From NCBI GenBank assembly GCA_003022655.1, contig PXSX01000114.1:1-6875 (forward strand): a DNA stretch of 6,875 nt. The letters are read 5' to 3'. Every line of letters starts with the position of its first letter. Position 1 is the first letter of the stretch. The notes below the pieces were generated by a model. It had not been told where the DNA came from, made no database searches, and worked only from the letters and a program-made list of their open reading frames with translations. Both the position numbers and the translations under genes were made by a program. Source of the DNA: Bacteroidetes bacterium QH_1_64_81. GTDB taxonomy: Bacteria > Bacteroidota > Rhodothermia > Rhodothermales > Salinibacteraceae. Positions 1 to 6,818 of the stretch are shown one piece after another.

Positions 1-363
1 ATCGCTGCTCCGCCGAACGAAGGGGTGCTCCGAAATGAAACTGAACGGCTCCCCCTTCTTCTGGTCTGTGCGAACGGTTCCACGCCTCGGCTCCCCAGGT
101 GGGGGCGACACGCTCATCCCCCCGTTGGCGACGCATCGATGTACGTCAGTTTATGCTCCTCCGACGCCACTGCGAACAGGTTCGACGCCAGGATACAGAC
201 GGCAAGGCGGAAGTGGGGCATTCCGCCCCCTCTGTACGCCCTGTACGCGGTAGCGGGGAGTACCGGATGAGGGAATCCTCACTGCAGGGTCTCCCTTCGA
301 CATTGGAGCCTGGAGACCGCCGTTGATTCCGCCTTCAGGAGCGACCTCTTCCCAATTCCGTTA
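1..363. other. Non-coding or unrecognised 5' stretch of the window
   Basis: No gene in this stretch can be supported. One plus-strand frame is open from the window edge to a stop at 268-270. Its translation is rich in Arg, Pro and Ser, resembles no family I know, and has no hydrophobic core or motif. It may be chance openness in GC-rich DNA or the damaged end of a gene lying outside the window. On the minus strand a 35-codon ORF (221 down to 114) begins with a signal-peptide-like hydrophobic stretch and is discussed as a finding. Short inverted repeats occur at 92-105 (CCCC/GGGG around AGGT) and 206-227. The stretch is probably the 3' flank of the lipoprotein gene that ends at 364. Confidence 0.4.
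206..227. repeat. Perfect 7-bp inverted repeat (possible hairpin)
   Basis: GGCGGAA at 206-212 is the exact reverse complement of TTCCGCC at 221-227, with an 8-base loop. It lies about 140 bp downstream of the minus-strand lipoprotein stop codon, so it could fold at the end of that transcript. There is no T-run on either strand, so a classical intrinsic terminator is not supported. In DNA this GC-rich a 7-bp stem can arise by chance. Confidence 0.3.
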
Positions 364-1137
364 CTACGGCCGATGGGAGAGGCGCCCGGCGGTCTGCTCC
401 CAGGGTTTGACCTCCAGTAACCGGGCCGTCGAATCGTCCTTCCATTTCCACGTAAACCTTTCCTTGAGGCTGGCCCCCGTTCGGCGGATCTCAAGCTCGG
501 CCTCCGACGCCTTCACGAGGATGTCAGTTCCGTCCACAGTGCGGGGGAAGTAGAGCGAGTTTCGGCGGTACAAGATGGTTTCTCCCCCACCAATGAATGC
601 CTCCCGAAGCGGGCCGTGATCCGCTCGAACGGGTCGATACGTGCTATCCCGGACGTGAAGCTCTGTGCGGGCCCCCGGTCCCGTGATGATTCCACTTTCC
701 CCTCTTCTCTCTACGAACCAGTATACGTCGATGTGAATCCGCTCGAAGTACTTCTCACGCCGCCGATCAATGAGCTCTCGGGCCTTTTCTTTCCGAAGCG
801 AAAGAACGCCCATTTCCGGCTGGAGCGACATGAGAGAAAGCTCAAGGCTCCAGAAGGTGGCGTAGGTTCGAGAACGGGACCTGCGACCGGTCCCCACGCT
901 TTGGAAGCTACTGGACCACTTTTCGGTGAGCGACTGGTAGTCTTGCTCGACCTGATACTGGATCTTTCCCTCTCCCTCGGTGATGGTGAGGGCCCGGCGC
1001 TGGGCAACCCGTCCTTCGTTGACCGAATAAAGATCACCTCCCCCACACCCCACGACGAAAAGAAACGGCAGAGTTACGACGAGCACGGCAAGGAGGCACC
1101 GCCGCGATGAAGGCAGGGAGGCTATGGACGGAACCAT
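364..1137 (-). CDS. Predicted lipoprotein of unknown function
   Basis: This is a 257-residue protein whose family I do not recognise. Its N-terminus looks like a lipoprotein signal peptide: Arg12-Arg13, a hydrophobic core at about residues 15-30, then a V-V-G-C lipobox with Cys31 as the lipidated residue. The mature protein starts Cys-Gly-Gly-Gly-Asp and would be anchored in the envelope, facing the periplasm or the cell surface. The rest has no further membrane segment. It is rich in Arg and Glu with alternating hydrophobic residues (for example about 133-142 and 187-220), suggesting a mostly beta fold. The ATG at 1137 is the only start that includes the signal peptide; no Shine-Dalgarno sequence precedes it. 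It lies 126 bp after fabD on the same strand, so it may have its own promoter or be read through from the lipid genes. Lipoprotein status is well supported; function is unknown. Confidence 0.8.
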   Translation of the reverse strand: MVPSIASLPSSRRCLLAVLVVTLPFLFVVGCGGGDLYSVNEGRVAQRRALTITEGEGKIQYQVEQDYQSLTEKWSSSFQSVGTGRRSRSRTYATFWSLELSLMSLQPEMGVLSLRKEKARELIDRRREKYFERIHIDVYWFVERRGESGIITGPGARTELHVRDSTYRPVRADHGPLREAFIGGGETILYRRNSLYFPRTVDGTDILVKASEAELEIRRTGASLKERFTWKWKDDSTARLLEVKPWEQTAGRLSHRP

Positions 1138-1263
1138 GGGTCCGCGGAAGCGACAATCAGAAGGAGGCCCTCGATGGGAGGAATACGCGACGTGTAGAGA
1201 ATAGACTTGTCCCGCTGGCGTGCGTTCCCCTTCGTTCCGTCTCGTCCTCTAACCGCCGGAGTC

Positions 1264-2117
1264 CTACCCGCTGATTACAGACTCAATTTCGTCGGGCAAG
1301 CCCGCCCCAACCGCCTCGACATCATCGCCCAGGGTGCGCCCCACGAGGCCCTGGAGCACCTGTCCCGCCCCCACCTCCGCGAAGCGCGTGGCTCCGTCCT
1401 CGTGCATGCGGCGAAGCGTAGGCGCCCATCGGACCGGCGAAAGAAGCTGCTCCGTAAGCCGCTGTCGGATCTCATCGGGGTCAGTCGTCGGCTCGGCCGT
1501 CACGTTCGGATACACCGGACAGCGAGGCGAATCGATGGATACCGTGTCGAGCATCTCAGCGAGGCCTTCCCGGGCGTATTCCATGAGCGGCGAATGGAAC
1601 GCTCCGCTTACGGACAGTGGCATCGCGCGGCCCTCGATGGCCCCCGTGGCCCGCTCCACCGCCTCCACGTCGCCCGAAATGACGATTTGACCGGGGGCGT
1701 TGTAGTTGGCAGGCTGCACTACGCCCTCGCCCTCCGCGGAGATGTCCTCACAGACCGATTCGATGTGGGCGATGTCGGCCCCCAGCACGGCCGCCATGCT
1801 GCCCGGACGCCGGTCGCCCCGCCCAGGCTGTGCCCGGCCACCATGTCGGGCTCGGCGCCTCCCGCCTCAAGCACCGCCATCGCCGCCAGGCTGTGCGTAT
1901 AGAGGGCCGGTTGCGTAATTTCCGTCTGCTTCAGCCGCTCTTCCGGATCGCTACTGCTCGATCCAAGCCCGAACATGAGCGTGAGAAGATCGACGTCCTC
2001 CATCATCTCGTTGGCCGTCTCGAACCGGGCCCGTGCCTCCTCGTGCTGCTCGTAAAGCTCGTAGCCCATGCCGACCGACTGCGAGCCTTGACCGGGGAAG
2101 AGAAATGCCGTGGCCAT
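1264..2117 (-). pseudogene. fabD: Malonyl-CoA:ACP transacylase (FabD), broken by internal deletion and frameshift
   Basis: FabD moves malonyl from CoA to acyl carrier protein to feed fatty acid synthesis in the cytoplasm. The N-terminal part (ATG at 2117) has FPGQGSQ at residues 7-13 and the nucleophile motif GHSLG at 95-99, with Ser97. Right after it the frame turns to nonsense. The protein resumes in another frame at about 1818 with G-D-R-R-P-G-S-M-A-A-V-L-G and runs to the stop at 1264. This half carries NYNAPGQIVISG and GAFHSPLM, which holds the catalytic His. In E. coli FabD 37 residues separate GHSLG from the corresponding Met; here fewer than eight codons remain. Roughly 88 nt are therefore missing, including the segment with the malonyl-binding Arg (Arg117 in E. 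coli). The remaining sequence looks well conserved, so the lesion is either recent or an assembly error. Without it the protein would be about 313 residues, normal for the family. It follows fabH across a 71-bp repeat-filled spacer. Confidence 0.88.
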
Positions 2118-2120
2118 CGG

Positions 2121-2190
2121 GGTTGAGGGTTAAGCGTTGAGCATGGAGTAAACGATCAAAATACGCAATACGCTCACCGCAATGCGCACT
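2121..2190. repeat. Degenerate heptanucleotide repeat array filling the fabH-fabD spacer
   Basis: Nearly the whole spacer can be cut into 7-bp units kept in one register. From 2121 the units resemble GGTTGAG: GGTTGAG at 2121, GGTTAAG at 2128, CGTTGAG at 2135, CATGGAG at 2142. After one unrelated unit at 2149, the same register continues from 2156 with units resembling ACGCAAT (2163, 2170, 2177, 2184). Seen another way, CGCAATACGC (2164-2173) recurs as CGCAATGCGC (2178-2187), exactly 14 bp or two units later. The array runs up to the fabH stop codon. This looks like a short tandem heptamer element of the kind described in cyanobacterial intergenic regions; its role is unknown. Confidence 0.6.
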
Positions 2191-3211
2191 ATGCCCCCCC
2201 GTTGCTTCCGTCATAGGCCCATGTAAGGTGCCCCGCGCCCCAGGTCAAGCCGCCACCGAAGGCCGTGACGATGAGCTCGTCGCCCCGCTCCAGGTCCTCC
2301 TCCCAATCGACGAGACAGAGGGGAATCGTTGCGGCCGTGGTGTTGCCGTAGCGGTCGATGTTGAGCATCACCTGATCGGACGAGAGGCCCATGCGCTTGG
2401 CCGTCGCGTCGATGATGCGCTCGTTGGCCTGGTGGGGCACGAGATAGTCCACGTCGTCCGCGTCGAGACCGTTGCGCTCCAGCACCTCCTCGCACACGTC
2501 CGCCATGTGGGTGACGGCAAGCTTGAAGACCTGGCGGCCCTCCTGTTTGAGGTAGTGCATGTGCGCGTCGACGGTTTCGTGGGTCGGCGGATTGAGGCTC
2601 CCTCCGGCTCGCATGCGCAGCAGATCCCTGTGTTCGCCGTCCACGTGATGCACGGCGTCCTGAAGCCCCGCCTCCTCGTCGGCCTCCAGCACCACGGCCC
2701 CTGCCGCGTCACCAAATAAAATGCAGGTGGTACGGTCCGTGTAGTCGACGATGGAGCTCATCTTGTCGGCCCCGATGACGAGAACGGTCTCCGCTTGGCC
2801 GGTCTCGATGAACTGAGCGCCCGTCGTGAGGGCGTAGATAAAGCCGCTGCAGGCCGCAGAGAGGTCAAACCCCCATGCATTCTGCGCCCCCAGGTTATCC
2901 TGCACGAGGCACGCCGTGGCCGGGAAGAGCATGTCGGGCGTCACCGTGGCCACCACGATGAGGTCCAACTCCTCCGGCCCAATGCCGCGCTCGTCGAGGG
3001 CCTCCTGAGCCGCCTCCGTCGCCATAAAGGCCGTCGCCTTGCCGTCGTCCCCCAAAATGCGGCGCTCACGGATGCCGGTCCGCGTCTGAATCCACTCGTC
3101 GTTGGTCTCAACCATTTCCTCCAAATCCCCGTTCGTCAGCCGCGTCTCGGGAAGGTAGTGCCCAACAGCGGTGATGGCGGCTTGGTGAGAAGAAGGCGAG
3201 GCGGTGGACAT
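2189..3211 (-). CDS. fabH: Beta-ketoacyl-ACP synthase III (FabH)
   Basis: FabH carries out the first condensation of type II fatty acid synthesis, joining acetyl-CoA (or another short acyl-CoA) with malonyl-ACP to give a 3-ketoacyl-ACP and CO2. The 340-residue protein has the full catalytic triad: Cys121 in DLSAACSGF, His260 in VPHQANERI and Asn290 in [10 protein letters not shown]. It also has the N-terminal [15 protein letters not shown] segment (residues 37-51) and the C-terminal FGGGLTWGA loop (318-326), all typical of FabH rather than FabB/F. I chose the ATG at 3211. An in-frame GTG at 3229 would add six residues, but the ATG gives the usual family length plus a short Ser-rich leader. 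It follows plsX after 47 bp, so the two are probably co-transcribed. The protein is acidic, as in halophiles. Nothing appears damaged. Confidence 0.97.
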   Translation of the reverse strand: MSTASPSSHQAAITAVGHYLPETRLTNGDLEEMVETNDEWIQTRTGIRERRILGDDGKATAFMATEAAQEALDERGIGPEELDLIVVATVTPDMLFPATACLVQDNLGAQNAWGFDLSAACSGFIYALTTGAQFIETGQAETVLVIGADKMSSIVDYTDRTTCILFGDAAGAVVLEADEEAGLQDAVHHVDGEHRDLLRMRAGGSLNPPTHETVDAHMHYLKQEGRQVFKLAVTHMADVCEEVLERNGLDADDVDYLVPHQANERIIDATAKRMGLSSDQVMLNIDRYGNTTAATIPLCLVDWEEDLERGDELIVTAFGGGLTWGAGHLTWAYDGSNGGA

Positions 3212-3258
3212 AGGGTTTACCGATAACACGAGGAGTACGAAGACGCACGCTCGGCGGG

Positions 3259-4275
3259 CTAGGCAGCTCCGGTTTCGAAGACATCCTCGAGGGCGCGGAC
3301 GACATCTTCGGTGGCCAGGGTGGCAGCGGCGTGGATCATCTGCGCAATGACGCCTGGGGAAGAGCTTCCGTGCCCCACGAGCACGTTTCCGTTAACGCCC
3401 AGAAGGGGAGCCCCCCCCTGCGACTCCGGATCGAAGCCTTTCTGCACCTCGCCGAGCACGCTCGCAACGAGTTCCCTCTCATCCGGCGCAAGGTCCTGAC
3501 GATCCATCTCCTGCTCGGTCATTTCCGAGAGGACCGTCGTCATGCTCTCGCCAAACTTGAGAAGGGCATTGCCGACGAATCCATCGCAGATGATGATGTC
3601 GGCGGCGTAGAGGAGCAGATCGCCGCCCTCCACGTTGCCGGCAAAGTTCAGGTCGTCGGCGTCGCGGAGCAGATCGTAGGCCCGCTTCACCTGCTCGTTA
3701 CCCTTCCCCGGCTCCTCCCCAATGTTAAGCAGACCGACCGACGGCGTCTCATTCTTGAGGATCTGGCGCGCATAGACGGTGCCCATGCGGGCAAACTGAA
3801 GGAGGTGGTCCGGCTTGCAGTCGACATTGCTCCCGATGTCGAGGACGACGGACGACCCCTTCAGGGTGGGAAAGAACCCAGTAATCGAAGGACGCTCGAC
3901 CCCGGGAATCCGTTGCAGAATAAACATGGACGCCCCCATGATGGCGCCCGTGTTTCCGGCGCTCACGAAGGCATCTGCCTGGCCGTCGTGATGGGCGGCG
4001 AGGCCACGGTGGATTGAGGAGTTTGTTTTCTGCTTGACGGCAGTCGACGGCGCCTCACCCATGCCAATCACCTCGGGGGCGTCGACGATGCGGAGCGCCT
4101 CCGTTGGGGCGTCCGAATGGGCATCTAGCACATCGTGAAGCTGTTCCTCCGGGCCCACGAGGAGAACTGATACCTCTTCCTCGCTGTGGCGGAGGGCTTG
4201 GACGACCCCCTGAACGACCGCTTCCGGGGCCTCATCGCCCCCCATTGCATCCACTGCGATACGCGATGCTGCCAT
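3259..4275 (-). CDS. plsX: Phosphate acyltransferase PlsX
   Basis: PlsX converts acyl-ACP and phosphate to acyl-phosphate, the donor used by PlsY for the first acylation of glycerol-3-phosphate in phospholipid synthesis. It is a peripheral membrane enzyme. Family motifs appear in order: DAMGGD (residues 9-14), SAGNTGA (105-111), [10 protein letters not shown] (146-155), [11 protein letters not shown] (184-194), FAGNVEG (211-217), CDGFVGN (230-236), [10 protein letters not shown] (287-296) and HGSSS (302-306). The ATG at 4275 gives 338 residues, the family norm, and puts the conserved AVDAMGGD strand at the very N-terminus. The frame stays open for 87 more codons upstream to a TTG at 4536, but that stretch is Arg/Pro/Ser-rich and unlike PlsX, so I read it as untranslated. 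plsX lies between rpmF and fabH on one strand, the common arrangement linking ribosome and membrane lipid genes. Confidence 0.96.
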   Translation of the reverse strand: MAASRIAVDAMGGDEAPEAVVQGVVQALRHSEEEVSVLLVGPEEQLHDVLDAHSDAPTEALRIVDAPEVIGMGEAPSTAVKQKTNSSIHRGLAAHHDGQADAFVSAGNTGAIMGASMFILQRIPGVERPSITGFFPTLKGSSVVLDIGSNVDCKPDHLLQFARMGTVYARQILKNETPSVGLLNIGEEPGKGNEQVKRAYDLLRDADDLNFAGNVEGGDLLLYAADIIICDGFVGNALLKFGESMTTVLSEMTEQEMDRQDLAPDERELVASVLGEVQKGFDPESQGGAPLLGVNGNVLVGHGSSSPGVIAQMIHAAATLATEDVVRALEDVFETGAA

Positions 4276-4553
4276 ACAAACCGTCGGTGTGTCTGCCAAA
4301 GCGCATGTGCCGGTAAGAGACTGGAACGCTGTCGTTCCGAGCGGGCGACGATGCGTTCGTCCCGGAAAGCACGACGGCGATCTGGGGAAAACATAGGCGT
4401 ACGCACGGACAATCGCCGATCCCGCTCCCGCTTGCGGAACGAAGACCCGACAAAGAAATGCTCCCAGTCCGGCCCGGCGATCTTGCCCGGAAGGACTCGG
4501 AGCGGAGGCGCTCTGCCCATGCCTACGGGACGCCAAGCGGGTGAACCGCTAAC
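4276..4553. other. Unusually long rpmF-plsX spacer
   Basis: This 278-bp spacer separates rpmF from plsX, which usually lie close together. I see no gene in it. It contains the 7-bp inverted repeat CGGCGAT (4375-4381) and ATCGCCG (4412-4418), and the palindrome GCGTACGC (4397-4404). No T-run follows these, and no clear promoter hexamers were found. It may hold a separate plsX promoter or a leader, but this is inference only. Confidence 0.4.
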
Positions 4554-4751
4554 CTACGCCACTAGCTCATCGGACGGCTCAATGACCTGGCGGCCGCGGT
4601 AGTGGCCACAGTGCTTGCACGCCCGATGCATGACCTTCGGGTTGCCGCAGTTATTGCACTCCATGAGCTGGGGCGGTTCCAACTCGTTGTAATACTTCGA
4701 GCGACGCTTTCGGGTGCGAGACTTCGAGTGTCGACGTTTCGGAACAGCCAT
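4554..4751 (-). CDS. rpmF: 50S ribosomal protein L32
   Basis: L32 is a small basic protein of the large ribosomal subunit. The 65-residue product starts MAVPKRRHSKSRTRKRR, the typical Arg/Lys-rich L32 N-terminus that threads into 23S rRNA. It carries a zinc ribbon of the C+ type: Cys32 and Cys35 (C-N-N-C), then Cys45 and Cys48 (C-K-H-C), with nine residues between the pairs. Length matches the family. It lies between the DUF177 gene (172 bp upstream) and plsX (278 bp downstream), the gene order found across many phyla. The ATG at 4751 is the only sensible start and has no Shine-Dalgarno sequence. Having all four Cys suggests a zinc-dependent form; zinc-free (C-) paralogues exist in some genomes, but none is visible here. 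Confidence 0.97.
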   Translation of the reverse strand: MAVPKRRHSKSRTRKRRSKYYNELEPPQLMECNNCGNPKVMHRACKHCGHYRGRQVIEPSDELVA

Positions 4752-4793
4752 GATTCAGTCTATCGGGAAAACGAACGGTCGTGTGAATCAGTC
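4751..4793. repeat. Direct repeat TGAWTCAGTC at and upstream of the rpmF start
   Basis: TGATTCAGTC (4751-4760) and TGAATCAGTC (4784-4793) match at 9 of 10 positions and start 33 bp apart, about three helical turns. The first seven bases of each (TGAWTCA) are self-complementary around the centre. The first copy overlaps the rpmF start codon on the minus strand. The layout could suit a dimeric repressor or an RNA stem (GATTCA pairs with TGAATC), but two short copies could also be chance. Confidence 0.3.
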
Positions 4794-4923
4794 GCCGTGC
4801 GGTCTTCAAGCAGTCGGCAGAAGCAACCCTGTAAGATGAGGGGCCCTTCTCCGATGTTCAAAGCCCCGGCTTCATTTCGCTCAGAATTTACAGCTCAGAG
4901 GACCTTCACGGTACACCGAACCG

Positions 4924-5424
4924 CTACTCTCCATCCTTGAGCTCTTTCAGGTCGCTCCATCGCGGATCGACGGGTTCCTCCTCGTCGGCCTCCTCCTCGG
5001 TCGCCCCGAACTCCCGAGTAATGGACTCGTCTTCGGCACCGGGGGCGATCCGACGCTGCGGGATCGCGAGCAAGAGTGTGTCGCGCACCACGTCCGCAAG
5101 GTCAATCTCTCGGTCCGACGGCTCAAGGGGACGAACCTCATCGAACTCTTCCCCCTCCTGTCCCACCATCGAGGGCGGGCCGAAGAGCACGTTGTAGGTC
5201 CCTTCGAGGTCCTCGTGGTATGGCTGGAGGGTCCGATCGCATGTCAACTCGGCCGTGGCCGTCGCGTGCAGCTTCACGAGAATACGATCGCGGTGATACT
5301 GCAGGACGACGTCGACGTGGAGATCTTCGAACGTGGAGGGGTCCAAATTCGCCTGCTCGACGGACGGGGACAGCTCCAGGTGATGAATCCCCGTCGAGAG
5401 GGACGTGAGGTCGATCGTCAGCAT
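4924..5424 (-). CDS. yceD: DUF177 (YceD-family) protein, probable 23S rRNA/50S biogenesis factor
   Basis: DUF177 proteins are nearly always encoded just before rpmF, and family members have been linked to 23S rRNA accumulation; the biochemical role is not settled. Visible family traits are a beta-rich N-terminal half with a T-C-D-R-x-L-x-P-Y segment (residues 61-69), the D-L-A-D-V-V-R-D-T-L-L-L-A-I-P helix (109-122), and the closing D-P-R-W-S-D-L-K-E-L-K block (153-163). The usual paired Cys-x-x-Cys is not seen; only Cys62 remains. A very acidic linker (about 131-152) precedes the last block, consistent with a halophile. I chose the ATG at 5424 (166 residues). A TTG at 5448 would add eight residues that do not look conserved. 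It is the first gene of the minus-strand cluster, followed after 172 bp by rpmF. Family assignment is firm from motif plus context. Confidence 0.87.
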   Translation of the reverse strand: MLTIDLTSLSTGIHHLELSPSVEQANLDPSTFEDLHVDVVLQYHRDRILVKLHATATAELTCDRTLQPYHEDLEGTYNVLFGPPSMVGQEGEEFDEVRPLEPSDREIDLADVVRDTLLLAIPQRRIAPGAEDESITREFGATEEEADEEEPVDPRWSDLKELKDGE

Positions 5425-5479
5425 GACGCCGGGAATACTGCCGTTCAATCGGCTTGATGGAGGTGGTTTGGAATGAGAC

Positions 5480-5498
5480 GGGGAATCCTGGGTTCCCC
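5480..5498. repeat. Perfect 6-bp inverted repeat in the yceD leader
   Basis: GGGGAA (5480-5485) and TTCCCC (5493-5498) flank a 7-base loop, about 56 bp upstream of the yceD ATG. It could form a hairpin in the yceD 5' leader. No T-run follows on the minus strand, so it is not a simple terminator. Confidence 0.25.
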
Positions 5499-5546
5499 CC
5501 TCTCTCGGCGCATCCGGACGAACGGCCCGGGGAATGAATCCGGAAA

Positions 5547-5564
5547 AGCGCCCTCAGCGCCCTG
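5547..5564. repeat. Tandem 9-bp repeat (AGCGCCCTS x2)
   Basis: AGCGCCCTC at 5547-5555 is followed at once by AGCGCCCTG at 5556-5564. On the minus strand the GCGC cores can pair around a 5-base loop and are followed by four T residues, giving a weak attenuator-like hairpin about 120 nt upstream of the yceD start. It is short enough to be chance. Confidence 0.25.
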
Positions 5565-5895
5565 TTCTGTGGGATCCGTTCGGCTCTCTTCCCCTCCCTC
5601 AACCTCCGTCAAGATTGGGGGAATCCTTTTGGGCGCGAAAACCTGGCGTTCCCTTGCACGTGCCACAGTGACTGCAATGAATTTCTAGACGCGAGGACGT
5701 GGAGAAGAAAACCGTCTCTACCCCTGCTCTCTCCCCGCAGCATGGGCGGCGCTCAGGTCCCCTCCCGGACTTTGGGGGCAACACTGAACGTCCAGTCAGG
5801 CCTTCGACGCCACGTGTCAATCAAGGATTGCGTTCCTCTGCGCGCCCGTCCTACGGTTTTTCCTGCGGATCAGCGCCAAGTGACAAACTTTACCG

Positions 5896-6342
5896 ATGGA
5901 CACGCAAAGCTTCAAAACGTTTAACGCCAAGCCGGACAATGTGGACCGCGACTGGTACGTCGTGGACGCCACGAACGAGATCGTGGGGCGTCTTGCCTCT
6001 CGGATCGCCCACATTCTCCGTGGCAAGCACAAACCGACGTACACGCCGCACGTCGACACAGGCGATCACGTGATTGTCGTGAACGCGGAGAAGGCCCGCT
6101 TCACGGGCAAGAAGGAGCAGCAGAAGTCGTACCACGAGTACAGCGGCTATCCGGGCGGCGATAAGTCCCAAAGCCCAGAGAAGGTGCGAGAGGAAAAGCC
6201 CGAGTACATCATCGAACAGGCCGTGCAGGGCATGCTCCCGAGCGGCTCTCTCGGGCGGGACATGTTCAAGAAGCTGCGCGTGTACGCCGGGCCGGATCAT
6301 CCGCATGAGGCCCAGCAGCCCGAGCCGCTCGAGAATGCGTAG
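5896..6342 (+). CDS. rplM: 50S ribosomal protein L13
   Basis: L13 is an early-assembling large-subunit protein that binds 23S rRNA. The 148-residue product has the family landmarks: WYVVDA (20-25), GRLAS (31-35), the basic [17 protein letters not shown] block (41-57), V-V-N-A-E-K (61-66), GMLP (112-115), LGR (119-121), KLRVYAG (126-132) and HPHEAQQP (135-142). Length is near the usual 142-150. The ATG at 5896 is used; the preceding bases hold no Shine-Dalgarno sequence. It is the first gene of the rplM-rpsI pair, 69 bp upstream of rpsI, and diverges from the yceD cluster. Nothing is damaged. Confidence 0.97.
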   Translation: MDTQSFKTFNAKPDNVDRDWYVVDATNEIVGRLASRIAHILRGKHKPTYTPHVDTGDHVIVVNAEKARFTGKKEQQKSYHEYSGYPGGDKSQSPEKVREEKPEYIIEQAVQGMLPSGSLGRDMFKKLRVYAGPDHPHEAQQPEPLENA

Positions 6343-6411
6343 CGCCTCCGGGCAATCTTCCGCCCCGTCCTCGACTGTCGACGTCCTTTTTCCGAAACCT
6401 CGATCTCTACC

Positions 6412-6810
6412 ATGCCCAAGATGACTCAGTACCAGGCCATTGGGCGCCGCAAAACCTCCACGGCCCGGGTGTATTTGCGCCCGGGGGACGGCTCCAGCTT
6501 TGTCATCAACGAGCGCGACGCCGAAGAGTATTTCCCGATCGCGTGGCGCCGACGCACGCTCGATCAGCCGTTCGACGTGACCGACACGATCGGTCAGTTC
6601 AACGTGAAGGTGAACGCCTCCGGCGGCGGCCTCACCGGCCAGGCTGAAGCCATTCGGCTCGGCATCGCCCGGGCGCTCGTCGAGTACGATGCGGAGCTGC
6701 GCGGGCCGCTCCGCGACGCCGGCTACCTGACACGCGACGACCGCATGGTCGAGCGCAAGAAGTACGGCCAGCCCGGCGCCCGCAAGAAGAGCCAGTACAG
6801 CAAGCGCTAG
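6412..6810 (+). CDS. rpsI: 30S ribosomal protein S9
   Basis: S9 is a small-subunit protein whose C-terminal tail reaches the P-site tRNA. The 132-residue product carries GRRKTSTARV (11-20), the glycine-rich GGGLTGQAEAIRLGIARAL segment (71-89), L-T-R-D (106-109), VERKKYG (113-119), and ends in the invariant Ser-Lys-Arg (130-132). Two starts are possible, ATG at 6412 or ATG at 6421 (three residues shorter). Both keep all conserved parts and neither has a Shine-Dalgarno sequence, so I kept the longer. It follows rplM by 69 bp, almost certainly on the same transcript, the near-universal bacterial pairing. Just beyond its stop codon is a heptamer repeat element that could form the transcript end. 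The gene is complete. Confidence 0.97.
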   Translation: MPKMTQYQAIGRRKTSTARVYLRPGDGSSFVINERDAEEYFPIAWRRRTLDQPFDVTDTIGQFNVKVNASGGGLTGQAEAIRLGIARALVEYDAELRGPLRDAGYLTRDDRMVERKKYGQPGARKKSQYSKR

Positions 6811-6818
6811 GCGAACTG

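Larger units (their letters stand above)
5425..5895. promoter_or_regulatory. Divergent intergenic region between yceD and rplM
   Basis: This 471-bp region must hold the promoters of both the leftward yceD-rpmF-plsX-fabH cluster and the rightward rplM-rpsI pair, because the genes diverge. I find no gene in it. No pair of promoter hexamers is convincing; the best rightward candidate is TTGCGT near 5827 with TACGGT about 18 bp on, only a partial match. Several short foldable elements are present: GGGGAA/TTCCCC (5480-5498), a 9-bp tandem repeat (5547-5564), and TTGCA...TGCAA near 5653-5676. A ribosomal-protein leader for L13 autoregulation is possible in the last 150 bp before rplM, but I could not establish a defined fold. 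Confidence 0.5.

Noticed and set aside
616..1110. A 164-codon plus-strand open frame
   Set aside because: Antisense to the lipoprotein gene, whose signal peptide and lipobox make the minus strand the better choice.
14..1237. Similar GAACGAAGGGG strings near 15-25 (plus) and near 1226-1237 (minus)
   Set aside because: Only about 12 bp, simple purine-rich sequence, no target duplication or gene between that suggests a mobile element.
1795..1850. Programmed ribosomal frameshift in fabD
   Set aside because: A frameshift would rejoin the frames but not supply the roughly 30 missing codons with the malonyl-binding Arg.
1207..1902. A 231-codon plus-strand open frame
   Set aside because: Antisense to fabD, very rich in Arg and His, no motif.
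3331..4017. A 228-codon plus-strand open frame
   Set aside because: Antisense to the conserved plsX motifs; no family resemblance.
5599..5820. Minus-strand frame with a zinc-ribbon-like C-S-H-C-G-T-C stretch
   Set aside because: Only one short Cys cluster in an otherwise unlike sequence upstream of yceD; no second knuckle, no known relative.
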